A stretch of 8,221 nt of DNA. It comes from Nitrospirota bacterium (lineage in GTDB: Bacteria > Nitrospirota > Thermodesulfovibrionia > Thermodesulfovibrionales > Dissulfurispiraceae). The notes below the pieces were generated by a model. The model saw only the letters and a program-made list of their open reading frames with translations. It did no database searches and had not been told where the DNA came from. Both the position numbers and the translations under genes were made by a program. The stretch spans positions 1-8,221 of the forward strand of contig DUZI01000073.1 in NCBI GenBank assembly GCA_013349595.1. Reading direction: 5' to 3'. The first letter of the stretch is position 1, and every line of letters starts with the position of its first letter. This document shows positions 1-7,282 of the stretch, in pieces.

Positions 1-417
1 AGTGCCTCCTACATCCTTTGCAACAATAGGAATTCGTTCATCAGCAAGCATATCTTCTGCAATGATAATATTACGATCACCCACTCCCATCAATCCACTA
101 TTTCCTTGTAAAACCGCTGCACCACCAAAGACCTTTGCAATTAACCTATCCTTTGAGGCACCCAATTCAAGCATCTTGTTAATTAGTTTGGTGATGGCGA
201 TATTACCATATCTTGGAGTAGCAAGACCTTCACCATTCCAAAGGGCTAGCATATAGTGATTAATCCCACCAAGTCTTAATATTGGGTCAAATAAACATAC
301 AGATATGCAGGAACCAAGTATCGTTGTTACCACATAGGGACCTTTTTTAACAAATAATTCGCCTGGATAAAGGTAGTATTCTTTTTTAGACTCTTGGCAC
401 TGCTCTTGTGAAATCAC
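1..417 (-). CDS. cheD: CheD, chemoreceptor glutamine deamidase (3' end cut by window edge)
   Basis: CheD deamidates specific glutamines of methyl-accepting chemotaxis receptors to glutamates in the cytoplasm. In many bacteria it is controlled by binding CheC. I read 139 codons; the family is usually about 160 residues, so roughly 20 C-terminal residues lie outside the window. The active-site pattern is visible: Thr31, then Cys37 in an LGSCISV motif, then His54 in GGINHYML, with the family's KVFGGA stretch at about residues 94-99. The reading ends in DVGGT, just before the usual GRK segment. The start is a GTG whose G is the last base of the upstream gene's TAG stop (1-nt overlap), with GAGGAAA about 7 nt upstream as a ribosome binding site. 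This tight overlap implies co-translation with the kinase-like gene. Family identity is secure; the receptors it acts on are not in the window. Confidence 0.95.
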   Translation of the reverse strand, partial: MISQEQCQESKKEYYLYPGELFVKKGPYVVTTILGSCISVCLFDPILRLGGINHYMLALWNGEGLATPRYGNIAITKLINKMLELGASKDRLIAKVFGGAAVLQGNSGLMGVGDRNIIIAEDMLADERIPIVAKDVGGT

Positions 418-1310
418 TAAAACTTTTCCTCTTCGTCGAAGAAAAACTCATTCCCACTATCAGAGAATATGCCAACATTTATATCAATCTTTGACTCTGG
501 AATAAATATGGTAAATATCGTCCCCATACCTACTTTGCTTGTGACTGTTATAGTTCCTTCCATCATGTCAATAAGGGTTTTGCATATACTTAAGCCAAGC
601 CCATGTCCTTTATGCTTTTTGTTAGCACCTGTATCAAGTTGTCTGAATCTTTCAAAAATAAGTTCTTGATGATCTAAGTCTATACCGGGTCCATTATCAG
701 ATATAATCAAGTTTAGATAAGTTGTATGTTTCCGTGCCTTTATATCAAAATTGCCTCCCCCTTCGTTAAATTCAATAGCATTTGCCACAAGGTTTTTTAA
801 GATGAGTTGAAGTTTTGTTGAATCAATCTTAAAATAGGGATTCTCTTCGTTCTTATTCACAAAACTATAGTCATAGGTTAGATTTTTTTGTTTTATTAAG
901 TGTCTAAAATTATCAAGCACATCAGTAATTAATTCATCTACATTTACATTTGAGATGCTCATCGGCGATGTACCAGCCTCTATCTCAGCTGCAGCAAATA
1001 TGTTAGTAAGCTGGAAATCAAGATTAAAGAGTTCAGAAAAAATAGATGATGATATTTCCTTAATTTGTTCTTCTGAAATCTCTCCATCACTAAGGCTCTT
1101 TGATAGCAAAAGGGCATTAGTAAGGGGATTGTTTAATTCATTTTTAATGTTAGAGATAAAGTTGGTCTTCATAGATTCAGATTCCATGAGCTTTTTGTTC
1201 ATGTCTTCTAATTTTCTTGAGAGCATCCTTAAATCATGCAAGGCTTTTTTGTTGTCATCAAATCTCTTTTTTATCTCCGCAATAAGCTCGTCATCAGTAA
1301 AGTTTTTCAT
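417..1310 (-). CDS. Histidine-kinase-like protein lacking the phosphoacceptor histidine (H-box Asn57)
   Basis: This is a cytoplasmic 297-residue protein without a membrane segment or recognisable sensor domain. Residues about 5-48 look like a charged coiled coil that leads into a HisKA-type dimerisation helix. The H-box reads NIKNELNNPL at 54-63, where ordinary kinases have S-H-E-L-R-T-P-L, so the phosphorylated His is Asn57 (codon AAT at 1140..1142). The ATPase domain keeps its motifs: N-box around NLVANA (173-178), G1 box DNGPG (205-209), F-box near IFERF (218-222), and G2 box GHGLGL (235-240). A tail of about 25 residues after the ATPase domain ends acidic (DEEEKF). An AGAGGG site lies 8 nt before the ATG. 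It sits 49 nt after hypF and overlaps cheD by 1 nt. ATP binding is likely. Autophosphorylation at the normal site is not possible, so a pseudokinase, scaffold, or phosphotransfer at another residue is inferred. A DivL-like case, where Tyr replaces His, is the known precedent. Confidence 0.9.
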   Translation of the reverse strand: MKNFTDDELIAEIKKRFDDNKKALHDLRMLSRKLEDMNKKLMESESMKTNFISNIKNELNNPLTNALLLSKSLSDGEISEEQIKEISSSIFSELFNLDFQLTNIFAAAEIEAGTSPMSISNVNVDELITDVLDNFRHLIKQKNLTYDYSFVNKNEENPYFKIDSTKLQLILKNLVANAIEFNEGGGNFDIKARKHTTYLNLIISDNGPGIDLDHQELIFERFRQLDTGANKKHKGHGLGLSICKTLIDMMEGTITVTSKVGMGTIFTIFIPESKIDINVGIFSDSGNEFFFDEEEKF

Positions 1311-1359
1311 AATATATACCCTCTTTTTATATCTTAATAAAAATATTTAAAAATATGAC

Positions 1360-3684
1360 TCATTTTTTAGTTATTAATTTTCTCAATAGATGAACCTGAC
1401 CAAGAGCAATACCAGCATCATTACAAGGAACTTGTCTGTTAAAATATACCTTAAGCCCAATATTAATCAAGAGACCTGTTATTCTTTTCAATAAATAGGA
1501 GTTTTGAAAAACTCCACCGCTAAGAGCGATCTGATTAGTATTGTATAGGTTTGAGAGTCTGAATACAAGCTCAACAACTATATTTGAAATTGTATTATGA
1601 AATTTACATGAAATAACTGAACTTGACAGACCTGAAAAAATGTCATCCAATAATTCATGAATAGTTTTCTGAAACTTAACTATATATTTGTCTTCAAGTT
1701 TTAAAATATCATATTGATAAGATAAATCAACCTCCTCTTCTTCAGTAAGGCTCTCAAGTGCTATGGCTGATTCACCTTCAAAGGTATTTACATAGCAAGT
1801 GCCTGTTAAGGCTGATATTGCATCAAAATATCTTCCTGCGCCTGTTGACATTGGAGACATTATTTTGTTGTCAATCATCTTAGTAAGGGTTTCAATCTCT
1901 TTATGATTGAAAAAATTATAAACTCCTATTTTTTCAAGATATGACCAGTAATCACTATCAGAGGTATTTATTCTTAAAAGGCTTAAAGCAGGTCTCCAGC
2001 ATTGCCTTGATGCCTGATCTCCACCTGGCAAATTTATATAATCAAAGTGTGCTAACCTGATAAATTGAGAGTCTTCACATAATAAAAATTCACTTCCCCA
2101 TATTGTATTATCAGTTCCATAACCTGCTCCATCAAATGCAACGCCTATGACTTTTCCTTTAAGAGAATTTTCTGCTATAACAGAACAGATATGACAATGA
2201 TGATGTTGTAAGGAATAACCTTTAAGGGACTTTTCATTTATATATCTTTCTGCCCACTTTGTAGATAGGTAATTTGGGTTCATATCATAGCCAATGATGT
2301 TTGGTTTCACATTATAGACCTGTGACAAGTTTTTTAGTGTTTCTTCAAAGAAACTTAAGGTTTCTTCATTTTCCATATCACCAATATGTTGACTCATTAT
2401 GGCAAATCTACCTTTTGTGATGGCAAAGGAGTTCTTTATATCAGCACCAACTCCAAGTGTTTCAATACCATCCTCATGAATATCTATTACTTCAGGCACA
2501 TAACCCCTTGCCCTTCGAATAAAGAAATTTACTGACTTATTGCAAATTGTCTCAACCCTCATGACGGTATCATCAATGGCTGTGAAGATGTCTCTGTTAT
2601 GAGATAAAATACCATCAACGAAGGGTGAGAGTTTAATTAATGCCTCTTCATTATCTTTAACAATTGGCTCTTCTGTCCTATTACCACTTGTCATAACAAG
2701 GGCTTCAAATGATGGATTAGGAGATTCACTAAAAAAAAGCAGATAATGTAAAGGTGTGTAAGGTAGCATACAACCATAATATCTGTTATTTGGAGACACA
2801 GAAGGGGCAATATTTATAGAACTTAATAAATTCTTTTTTAAGAGCAAGATAGGTTTTTTGTTGTTACTGACTATTATCTCCTCATCTTTTACCATATGAC
2901 AAATTAACTTTATTCTATTAATATCTGGGAGCATGATTGCAAAAGGTTTGTTGCTTTTACGCTTTCTTTGGCGTAATAAGGAAACAGCGTTTTCATTTAA
3001 AGCATCACAGCACAAATGGAAACCACCAATTCCTTTGATTGCAATGATAGCACCTTGCTTGATAGCTTTTACTGCTTGTGTTAAAGGATTGTCATTTTTA
3101 AATATTGAAATACTTTTATTAAGTAATTCAAAAGATAGATGAGGACCACAAATTTCACAAGCATTTGGTTGAGCATGAAATCTCCTATCCCTTGGATTAT
3201 TGTATTCATTTAAACAGTCTTTACACATTCTAAATGAAGCCATTGTTGTATTTGGTCTGTCATAGGGAATCCTTTGAGTGATTGAATATCTTGGACCACA
3301 GTTTGTGCAATTAATAAAAGGGTAGTGAAATCTTCTATTATTTTCATCAAGTAATTCCATAAGGCAATCATCACATATTGAAATATCTGGTGATATTAGA
3401 GTAAAACCTTGACTGCTATCACTATCAAGTATTTGAAAATCATCAAATCTATACAATGGTAATTCAGTTATATTTATAGAGTCTATCTTTGCAAGGGGTG
3501 GGGGGGTGGTTTTTAATTTATCTATAAATTCTTCAACCATTTGTCCTTCAATATCAATCAAGACACCTTCGGATGTATTTTTTACATTACCTTTTAATGA
3601 AAGTTTTTCTGCTAAATTAAACACAAAGGGTCTAAAACCCACTCCCTGAACAATACCACTAACTTTGATAAAAAAACGCTTCAT
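1360..3684 (-). CDS. hypF: HypF, carbamoyltransferase for [NiFe]-hydrogenase maturation
   Basis: HypF uses carbamoyl phosphate and ATP to make a carbamoyl-adenylate and transfers the carbamoyl group to the C-terminal cysteine of HypE, the source of the CN ligands of [NiFe] hydrogenases. At 774 residues it is full length. The N-terminal acylphosphatase domain shows GIVQGVGFRPF (10-20, catalytic Arg18) and Asn36. Two zinc-binding sites follow: C104/C107 with C126/C129, and C154/C157 with C176/C179. The YrdC-like domain spans about 198-395 and includes KGIGGFHL, KPFAIM and SGNRTEEP. The C-terminal Kae1-like domain has HHHCH (494-498), DGAGYGTD (518-525), GAGRYFDA (615-622), LSGGVFQN and NDAGIALG. 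It starts 6 nt after rnhB with no convincing ribosome binding site, so coupling is likely. No other hyp or hydrogenase gene is in the window. A C7 tract lies in codons 60-62. Confidence 0.98.
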   Translation of the reverse strand: MKRFFIKVSGIVQGVGFRPFVFNLAEKLSLKGNVKNTSEGVLIDIEGQMVEEFIDKLKTTPPPLAKIDSINITELPLYRFDDFQILDSDSSQGFTLISPDISICDDCLMELLDENNRRFHYPFINCTNCGPRYSITQRIPYDRPNTTMASFRMCKDCLNEYNNPRDRRFHAQPNACEICGPHLSFELLNKSISIFKNDNPLTQAVKAIKQGAIIAIKGIGGFHLCCDALNENAVSLLRQRKRKSNKPFAIMLPDINRIKLICHMVKDEEIIVSNNKKPILLLKKNLLSSINIAPSVSPNNRYYGCMLPYTPLHYLLFFSESPNPSFEALVMTSGNRTEEPIVKDNEEALIKLSPFVDGILSHNRDIFTAIDDTVMRVETICNKSVNFFIRRARGYVPEVIDIHEDGIETLGVGADIKNSFAITKGRFAIMSQHIGDMENEETLSFFEETLKNLSQVYNVKPNIIGYDMNPNYLSTKWAERYINEKSLKGYSLQHHHCHICSVIAENSLKGKVIGVAFDGAGYGTDNTIWGSEFLLCEDSQFIRLAHFDYINLPGGDQASRQCWRPALSLLRINTSDSDYWSYLEKIGVYNFFNHKEIETLTKMIDNKIMSPMSTGAGRYFDAISALTGTCYVNTFEGESAIALESLTEEEEVDLSYQYDILKLEDKYIVKFQKTIHELLDDIFSGLSSSVISCKFHNTISNIVVELVFRLSNLYNTNQIALSGGVFQNSYLLKRITGLLINIGLKVYFNRQVPCNDAGIALGQVHLLRKLITKK

Positions 3685-3690
3685 ATTTGA

Positions 3691-4296
3691 TTAGAAAAGC
3701 ATGTTATTTTTGATCTTGAAACTCTTTCTATGAATAGGGCAAAGACCATATTTTTTTATTGCTTCTAAATGTTTTTTGGTGAGATACCCTTTGTGCTTGT
3801 TAAATCCATAGTTAGGATATTTCTCATGATGATTATTCATAATCCTATCTCTTGTAACCTTTGCGATAATTGAAGCAGCACCTACAGATGCACTCTTTAT
3901 GTCAGCCTTGATAAAGGATTCTTGTTTTATATCAATATTTTTTAGTCTCAATGCATCAATTATAAGTAGGTCTGGTTTTACTTTTAGGTTTGTTACTGCT
4001 CTTTCCATTGATAAAATGGTAGCTTGGAGTATGTTGATTTGGTCAATCTCGTCTTCCGTTGAGATGCCTATACCAATACTGATTGCCTCTTTGATGATTT
4101 TATTGTAAAGATATTCTCTTTCTTTTTGACTAATAGTCTTTGAATCTCTTATTCCAATAATTCTTAAGTGTCTTGGTAAAATTACTGCTGAGGCAACTAC
4201 AGGTCCTGCAAGAGGCCCCCTACCTGCTTCGTCAATCCCTGCAATCAATCTATGATCATCATCATAAAAGAGACTGTCAAATTGGTAAGGGTCCAT
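3691..4296 (-). CDS. rnhB: Ribonuclease HII
   Basis: RNase HII cuts the RNA strand of RNA-DNA hybrids and incises at single ribonucleotides left in DNA. At 201 residues it has the usual length. The N-terminal motif IDEAGRGPLAGPVV (21-34) supplies the catalytic Asp22 and Glu23 and the G-R-G contact loop. Asp114 and Asp132 are spaced 18 apart, as the other two metal ligands are in the E. coli enzyme. SVGAASIIAKVTRD (137-150) and YGFNKHKGY (163-171) are further family signatures. All four carboxylates are therefore present and an active enzyme is expected. It follows rplS after 8 nt, the usual order in this conserved block. No good Shine-Dalgarno sequence precedes the ATG, so translation probably depends on ribosomes finishing rplS. 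Confidence 0.98.
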   Translation of the reverse strand: MDPYQFDSLFYDDDHRLIAGIDEAGRGPLAGPVVASAVILPRHLRIIGIRDSKTISQKEREYLYNKIIKEAISIGIGISTEDEIDQINILQATILSMERAVTNLKVKPDLLIIDALRLKNIDIKQESFIKADIKSASVGAASIIAKVTRDRIMNNHHEKYPNYGFNKHKGYLTKKHLEAIKKYGLCPIHRKSFKIKNNMLF

Positions 4297-4304
4297 AATG
4301 GAGA

Positions 4305-4649
4305 CTATTTTTTGTTTTTATCTTTTACCTTTGCATCTTTACCTTTTTTATCTCTTAAATAATACAACTTTGCCCTTTTTGTATCACCTCTCTTAAGAAT
4401 CTCAAGTTTTTCAATGGTTGGTGAATAGACAGGGAATATCCTTTCAACACCAACACCAAATGAAACCTTACGAACTGTAAAGGTTTCTTTAATGGAACTG
4501 CCTCTTCTTGCAATTACAATGCCTTCATAGGGTTGTATCCTCTCTTTGTCACCTTCTAAAACCTTTACATGAACCCTTACAGTATCTCCAATTGAGAAAG
4601 GTAATATCTCTCTTTTGTATCTTTCTTCAATTACTTCTATCATATTCAT
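4305..4649 (-). CDS. rplS: 50S ribosomal protein L19
   Basis: L19 (bL19) is a large-subunit protein at the 30S-50S interface. The 114-residue length is typical. Recognisable parts include FSIGDTVRVHVKVLEGDKER near residues 18-37, IQPYEGIVIARRG, the GVGVERIFPVYSP segment, and the basic RAKLYYLRDKKGKDAK end. The C-terminus is extended by a lysine-rich tail. A strong GGAGG lies about 10 nt before the first ATG; a second ATG two codons later is an alternative start. Unlike its neighbours it has its own 31-nt leader after trmD and a clear ribosome binding site, consistent with the need for more L19 than TrmD from the same message. Confidence 0.98.
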   Translation of the reverse strand: MNMIEVIEERYKREILPFSIGDTVRVHVKVLEGDKERIQPYEGIVIARRGSSIKETFTVRKVSFGVGVERIFPVYSPTIEKLEILKRGDTKRAKLYYLRDKKGKDAKVKDKNKK

Positions 4650-4680
4650 ATTAAAAAAGCCTCCATTTATGAAAAATTAT

Positions 4681-5385
4681 TCAGGGCAATGCCCCTTTAT
4701 GTTTTTGTATTAAATCTGGTCTCCTTTCTAAAGTTCTCTTTAAAGCCTCCTCTTTTCTCCACATTTCTATAGCTTTATGATTTCCTGATATTAAAACATC
4801 AGGAACTTTTAGTCCCATGAACTCAGCTGGTCTTGTATAATGAGGGAAATCAAGTATCCCTGTAGAAAATGAATCTTGAAGGGCTGATCCTTCATCTCCT
4901 AATGCATCAGGCATAAGTCTTGTCATGCTATCAATCATCACTAATGCAGGCAATTCACCACCGGTAAGAACATAATCACCGATAGAGATTTCATCATCTA
5001 CTAATAAATCTCTGACCCTCTCATCAATACCTTCATATCTACCACAAAGTAACAGTAATCTTTTATTACAAAAAGCCAACTCCTTAGCAATGGCTTGATT
5101 GAATGTCCTACCTTGTGGTGTTAACATAACTACAGTCCTTTCAATACCATCTGCTTTTATATCTTTGATTGCCCTATAGAATGGCTCTACTTTCATAACC
5201 ATACCAGGACCACCACCATATGGATAGTCATCAACGTTTTTATGTTTATCCATAGTGTAATCCCTAAGGTTATAAACCTTTACATCAACAATGCCTCTAT
5301 CTAAAGCCCTTTTTAAAATACTCTCCTGAAGATAGGAAAGAATAATCTGGGGAAAGATTGTGAGGACATCAAAATATAAAGACAT
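4681..5385 (-). CDS. trmD: tRNA (guanine-N1-)-methyltransferase TrmD
   Basis: TrmD methylates N1 of G37 in tRNAs with G at 36 and 37, using S-adenosylmethionine, which prevents +1 frameshifting. At 234 residues it matches the family's usual length. The SPOUT trefoil-knot signatures are intact: DDYPYGGGPGMVMK (52-65), LLCGRYEGIDERV (112-124) and EISIGDYVLTGGELPAL (132-148). Arg156 and Asp171 correspond to the catalytic R154 and D169 of the Haemophilus/E. coli enzymes, and PHYTRP (181-186) follows. It lies 5 nt after rimM with no strong ribosome binding site, the partner order found in most bacteria, and is probably translated by coupling to rimM. Confidence 0.98.
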   Translation of the reverse strand: MSLYFDVLTIFPQIILSYLQESILKRALDRGIVDVKVYNLRDYTMDKHKNVDDYPYGGGPGMVMKVEPFYRAIKDIKADGIERTVVMLTPQGRTFNQAIAKELAFCNKRLLLLCGRYEGIDERVRDLLVDDEISIGDYVLTGGELPALVMIDSMTRLMPDALGDEGSALQDSFSTGILDFPHYTRPAEFMGLKVPDVLISGNHKAIEMWRKEEALKRTLERRPDLIQKHKGALP

Positions 5386-5390
5386 ATATT

Positions 5391-5912
5391 CTAATACATT
5401 TCGAGCAGTCTGACAATCATTTTTTTTTGCTCTAAATCAATAGATAAGATAGAGTCTTTTATAGCAGGGACTAAAAGTTCCCTGTTGTCTTCATTTTTTA
5501 CTATATATACATCTGCCTCACCTGCTTTCATAATCTGAAAAATTTTGCCAAGGTATTGCCCTTGTACATCAAATACATCAAGGTTTTCGAGTTGATAGTA
5601 ATAATAAGTTCCTTTAGGTAGTTTTGGAGATTCAGATTTGTGAATACATATCAGTGCTCCTATCAGAGGTAATATTGCATCTCTATTTTCATAACCATGA
5701 AAAGATAAGGCGATATTTTTTTTATGTAATCTAATGGTATTAATATTTTGAACCTTCATCTCTTTTGAAAACTTAATCCACAGTTTCTTTAGGTTTAAAA
5801 AGCGATTAGAATCAAAGGTCAATGGTTCAATTAAAACCTCACCTCTTAATCCAATGGGTTTTATAATCTTGCCAATCACTACAAAATCAGACTTGTCGAT
5901 TGATCCTTCCAA
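5391..5912 (-). CDS. rimM: Ribosome maturation factor RimM
   Basis: RimM binds ribosomal protein S19 and assists maturation of the 30S head. The N-terminal RimM domain is seen in GKIIKPIGLRGEVLIEPLT, and the C-terminal PRC-barrel begins around LPKGTYYYYQLENLDVFD and contains GEADVYIVK. The reading frame can be opened further upstream, at a TTG at 5933, but that codon has no ribosome binding site. I prefer the TTG at 5912 because GAGGTGG ends 5 nt before it, giving 173 residues (N-terminus MEGSIDKSDF) and a 26-nt overlap with the end of glgC. A GTG at 5921 sits too close to that site. Identity is secure; the exact start is a judgement. Confidence 0.93.
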   Translation of the reverse strand: MEGSIDKSDFVVIGKIIKPIGLRGEVLIEPLTFDSNRFLNLKKLWIKFSKEMKVQNINTIRLHKKNIALSFHGYENRDAILPLIGALICIHKSESPKLPKGTYYYYQLENLDVFDVQGQYLGKIFQIMKAGEADVYIVKNEDNRELLVPAIKDSILSIDLEQKKMIVRLLEMY

Positions 5913-7119
5913 TTGTTCCACCTCTAGGGACAATTGCTATGCCACAATTGTCAATATGGCAAAAGAACCTGTCCTTTTCAAAATCACAGCCTATAGTTTC
6001 ATTTTCAGCAATAACATTGAATTTGTCTATAATTACCCTACAAAGTTTTGCACCACTTTTGATAGTCACATTATCCATTATTATTGAGTCCTCAATTATT
6101 ACATTATCTTCTATGTTAACATTACTACGAAGCACCGAGTTAGATATCTTTGAATCCCTGATTACAGCACCATCAGCTATGATGCTATTGTTGATTTCAG
6201 CTGATAATATCTTGGTTGATGCTATATGTGCCCCCGCGTTGTGTATAGGCCAACGACGATTATTGATTTCAAAGAGTGGTTTTTCTCCAAGTATATCTTT
6301 ATGGGCATCAGCAAAGGCTTTAATTGTACCAACATCTCTCCAGTAACCTGCCTCTTCATTAGACGAAACACCAGGTACTTCATTCTTAGCAAAATCATAG
6401 GCAAATACCCTATTACCTTTCTCTACAAGGGATGGAATAATGTGTGCACCAAAATCATGTTGTTTATTCTGTTGAGCCTTTATAAGTGAGTCAAGCAATA
6501 TTGCTCTGTTAAAGATATAATTTCCCATAGATACAAAAGCCATTGAAGGATTAGAACTCATTGGAGTTGGATTCAATGGCTTTTCTTGAAAACCAATAAT
6601 TCTATTATTACTATCAGCAACAATAACACCGAAAGCAGATGCTTCTGCTATAGGAACAGGTCTTGCAGAAACTGTCACATCTGCCTCAGACTTTATGTGA
6701 AAGTCAATCATCTGTTTTATATTCATACGATATATATGATCAGCTCCAAATATTAAAACAAAATCTGGATTTAGTTCCTTTATAATAACCCTGTTTTGAA
6801 AAACTGCATCTGCTGTCCCTTGAAACCATTCAGGTCCCATCCTCATTTGAGGTGGCACCACAGTAATAAAGTGATCCCTTATAACAGATGATAATACCCA
6901 GTTTCTTCTTACATGTTCTATAAGCGATTGAGACTTATATTGCACTAATAAATAGATAGAATAGATTTGTGAATTCACAAGGTTACTTAAAACAAAGTCA
7001 ATTATCCTGTACCTTCCACCAAAAGGCACAGAAGGTTTAGACCTGAAAGCAGTTAGCGGGAACAACCTTTCTCCCTTTCCCCCTGCAAGAACAAAGGCAA
7101 GCGTTTTTGGATATGGCAT
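5887..7119 (-). CDS. glgC: Glucose-1-phosphate adenylyltransferase (ADP-glucose pyrophosphorylase)
   Basis: GlgC makes ADP-glucose and pyrophosphate from ATP and glucose-1-phosphate, the committing step of bacterial glycogen synthesis. At 410 residues it is full length. The nucleotidyltransferase domain has the glycine-rich LAGGKGERLFPLT (11-23), KPSVPFGGRYRIIDF (28-42), GTADAVFQN (101-109), FGADHIYRM with the catalytic Asp at 127, FQEKP (177-181, sugar-phosphate-binding Lys180) and GYWRDVGT (258-265). From about residue 300 a left-handed beta-helix follows, seen as repeated I/V-rich hexapeptides around NSIIADGAVIRDS. A strong AAGGGGGTG site lies about 5 nt before the ATG. It heads the minus-strand run, and its last 26 nt overlap rimM, so sugar-storage and translation genes appear to share one transcript. 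No other glg gene is visible. Confidence 0.97.
   Translation of the reverse strand: MPYPKTLAFVLAGGKGERLFPLTAFRSKPSVPFGGRYRIIDFVLSNLVNSQIYSIYLLVQYKSQSLIEHVRRNWVLSSVIRDHFITVVPPQMRMGPEWFQGTADAVFQNRVIIKELNPDFVLIFGADHIYRMNIKQMIDFHIKSEADVTVSARPVPIAEASAFGVIVADSNNRIIGFQEKPLNPTPMSSNPSMAFVSMGNYIFNRAILLDSLIKAQQNKQHDFGAHIIPSLVEKGNRVFAYDFAKNEVPGVSSNEEAGYWRDVGTIKAFADAHKDILGEKPLFEINNRRWPIHNAGAHIASTKILSAEINNSIIADGAVIRDSKISNSVLRSNVNIEDNVIIEDSIIMDNVTIKSGAKLCRVIIDKFNVIAENETIGCDFEKDRFFCHIDNCGIAIVPRGGTIGRINRQV
5918..5924 (-). promoter_or_regulatory. Ribosome binding site inside the end of glgC, setting the rimM start
   Basis: GAGGTGG lies within the last codons of glgC, 5 nt before a TTG in the rimM frame. It is the only good Shine-Dalgarno match near the possible rimM starts (TTG 5933, GTG 5921, TTG 5912), so it favours 5912. 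Inferred from the sequence alone. Confidence 0.55.
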
Positions 7120-7151
7120 TTTGCACCCCCTTTATGATAGAAATCCATTAC

Positions 7152-7160
7152 ATTTTAGCA
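7152..7160 (-). promoter_or_regulatory. Candidate extended -10 promoter for the glgC-rimM-trmD run
   Basis: Read on the minus strand this is TGCTAAAAT, an extended -10 element (TGn followed by TAAAAT, 5 of 6 to TATAAT). The -35 region 17-18 nt upstream (TTAAAT or TAAATA) is poor, as is common with extended -10 promoters. Transcription would begin about 25 nt before the glgC ATG, leaving a short leader that contains the ribosome binding site. Predicted by eye only. Confidence 0.5.
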
Positions 7161-7210
7161 TATCTTTTGACTTATATTTAAGACAGTTTTATAAGTATTT
7201 TATCTTTAAC

Positions 7211-7237
7211 TTGGAATGTACAGTGACAAACTATAAT
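7211..7237 (+). promoter_or_regulatory. Candidate housekeeping promoter for the plus-strand gene
   Basis: A perfect TATAAT lies at 7232..7237, with TTGGAA at 7211..7216 as a weak -35 at a short 15-nt spacing. Transcription would start near 7244, giving a leader of about 39 nt. That leader has an AAGGA at 7257..7261, which is over 20 nt from the ATG and so too far for normal initiation. In this AT-rich DNA a chance TATAAT is possible. Confidence 0.35.
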
Positions 7238-7282
7238 CATATCTAGTGTTTAATTTAAGGAACAAAATAACGATAACATTAT

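Noticed and set aside
1233..1241. His25-Asp-Leu-Arg in the kinase-like protein as the true H-box.
   Set aside because: It lies in the N-terminal coiled coil without the following x-P-L, and the HisKA alignment clearly places the H-box at 56-63. It is kept only as a remote alternative phosphorylation site.
1323..1357. AT-only palindrome (1343..1356) followed by T-rich sequence on the minus strand, between hypF and the kinase-like gene, as a terminator or promoter.
   Set aside because: The 6-bp A-T stem with a 2-nt loop cannot form a stable hairpin. The TATAAA near it would start transcription on top of the ribosome binding site, so neither role is supported.
4665..4695. GGGC-ATT-GCCC hairpin at the end of trmD followed by TTTTT, as an attenuator before rplS.
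   Set aside because: The stem is only 4 bp, the T run starts several bases after it, and the hairpin lies inside codons for the TrmD C-terminus. Chance is sufficient.
5887..5933. rimM starting at the TTG at 5933 (180 residues).
   Set aside because: No ribosome binding site precedes it and the extra seven residues are not part of the RimM domain; the downstream TTG at 5912 has a good site.
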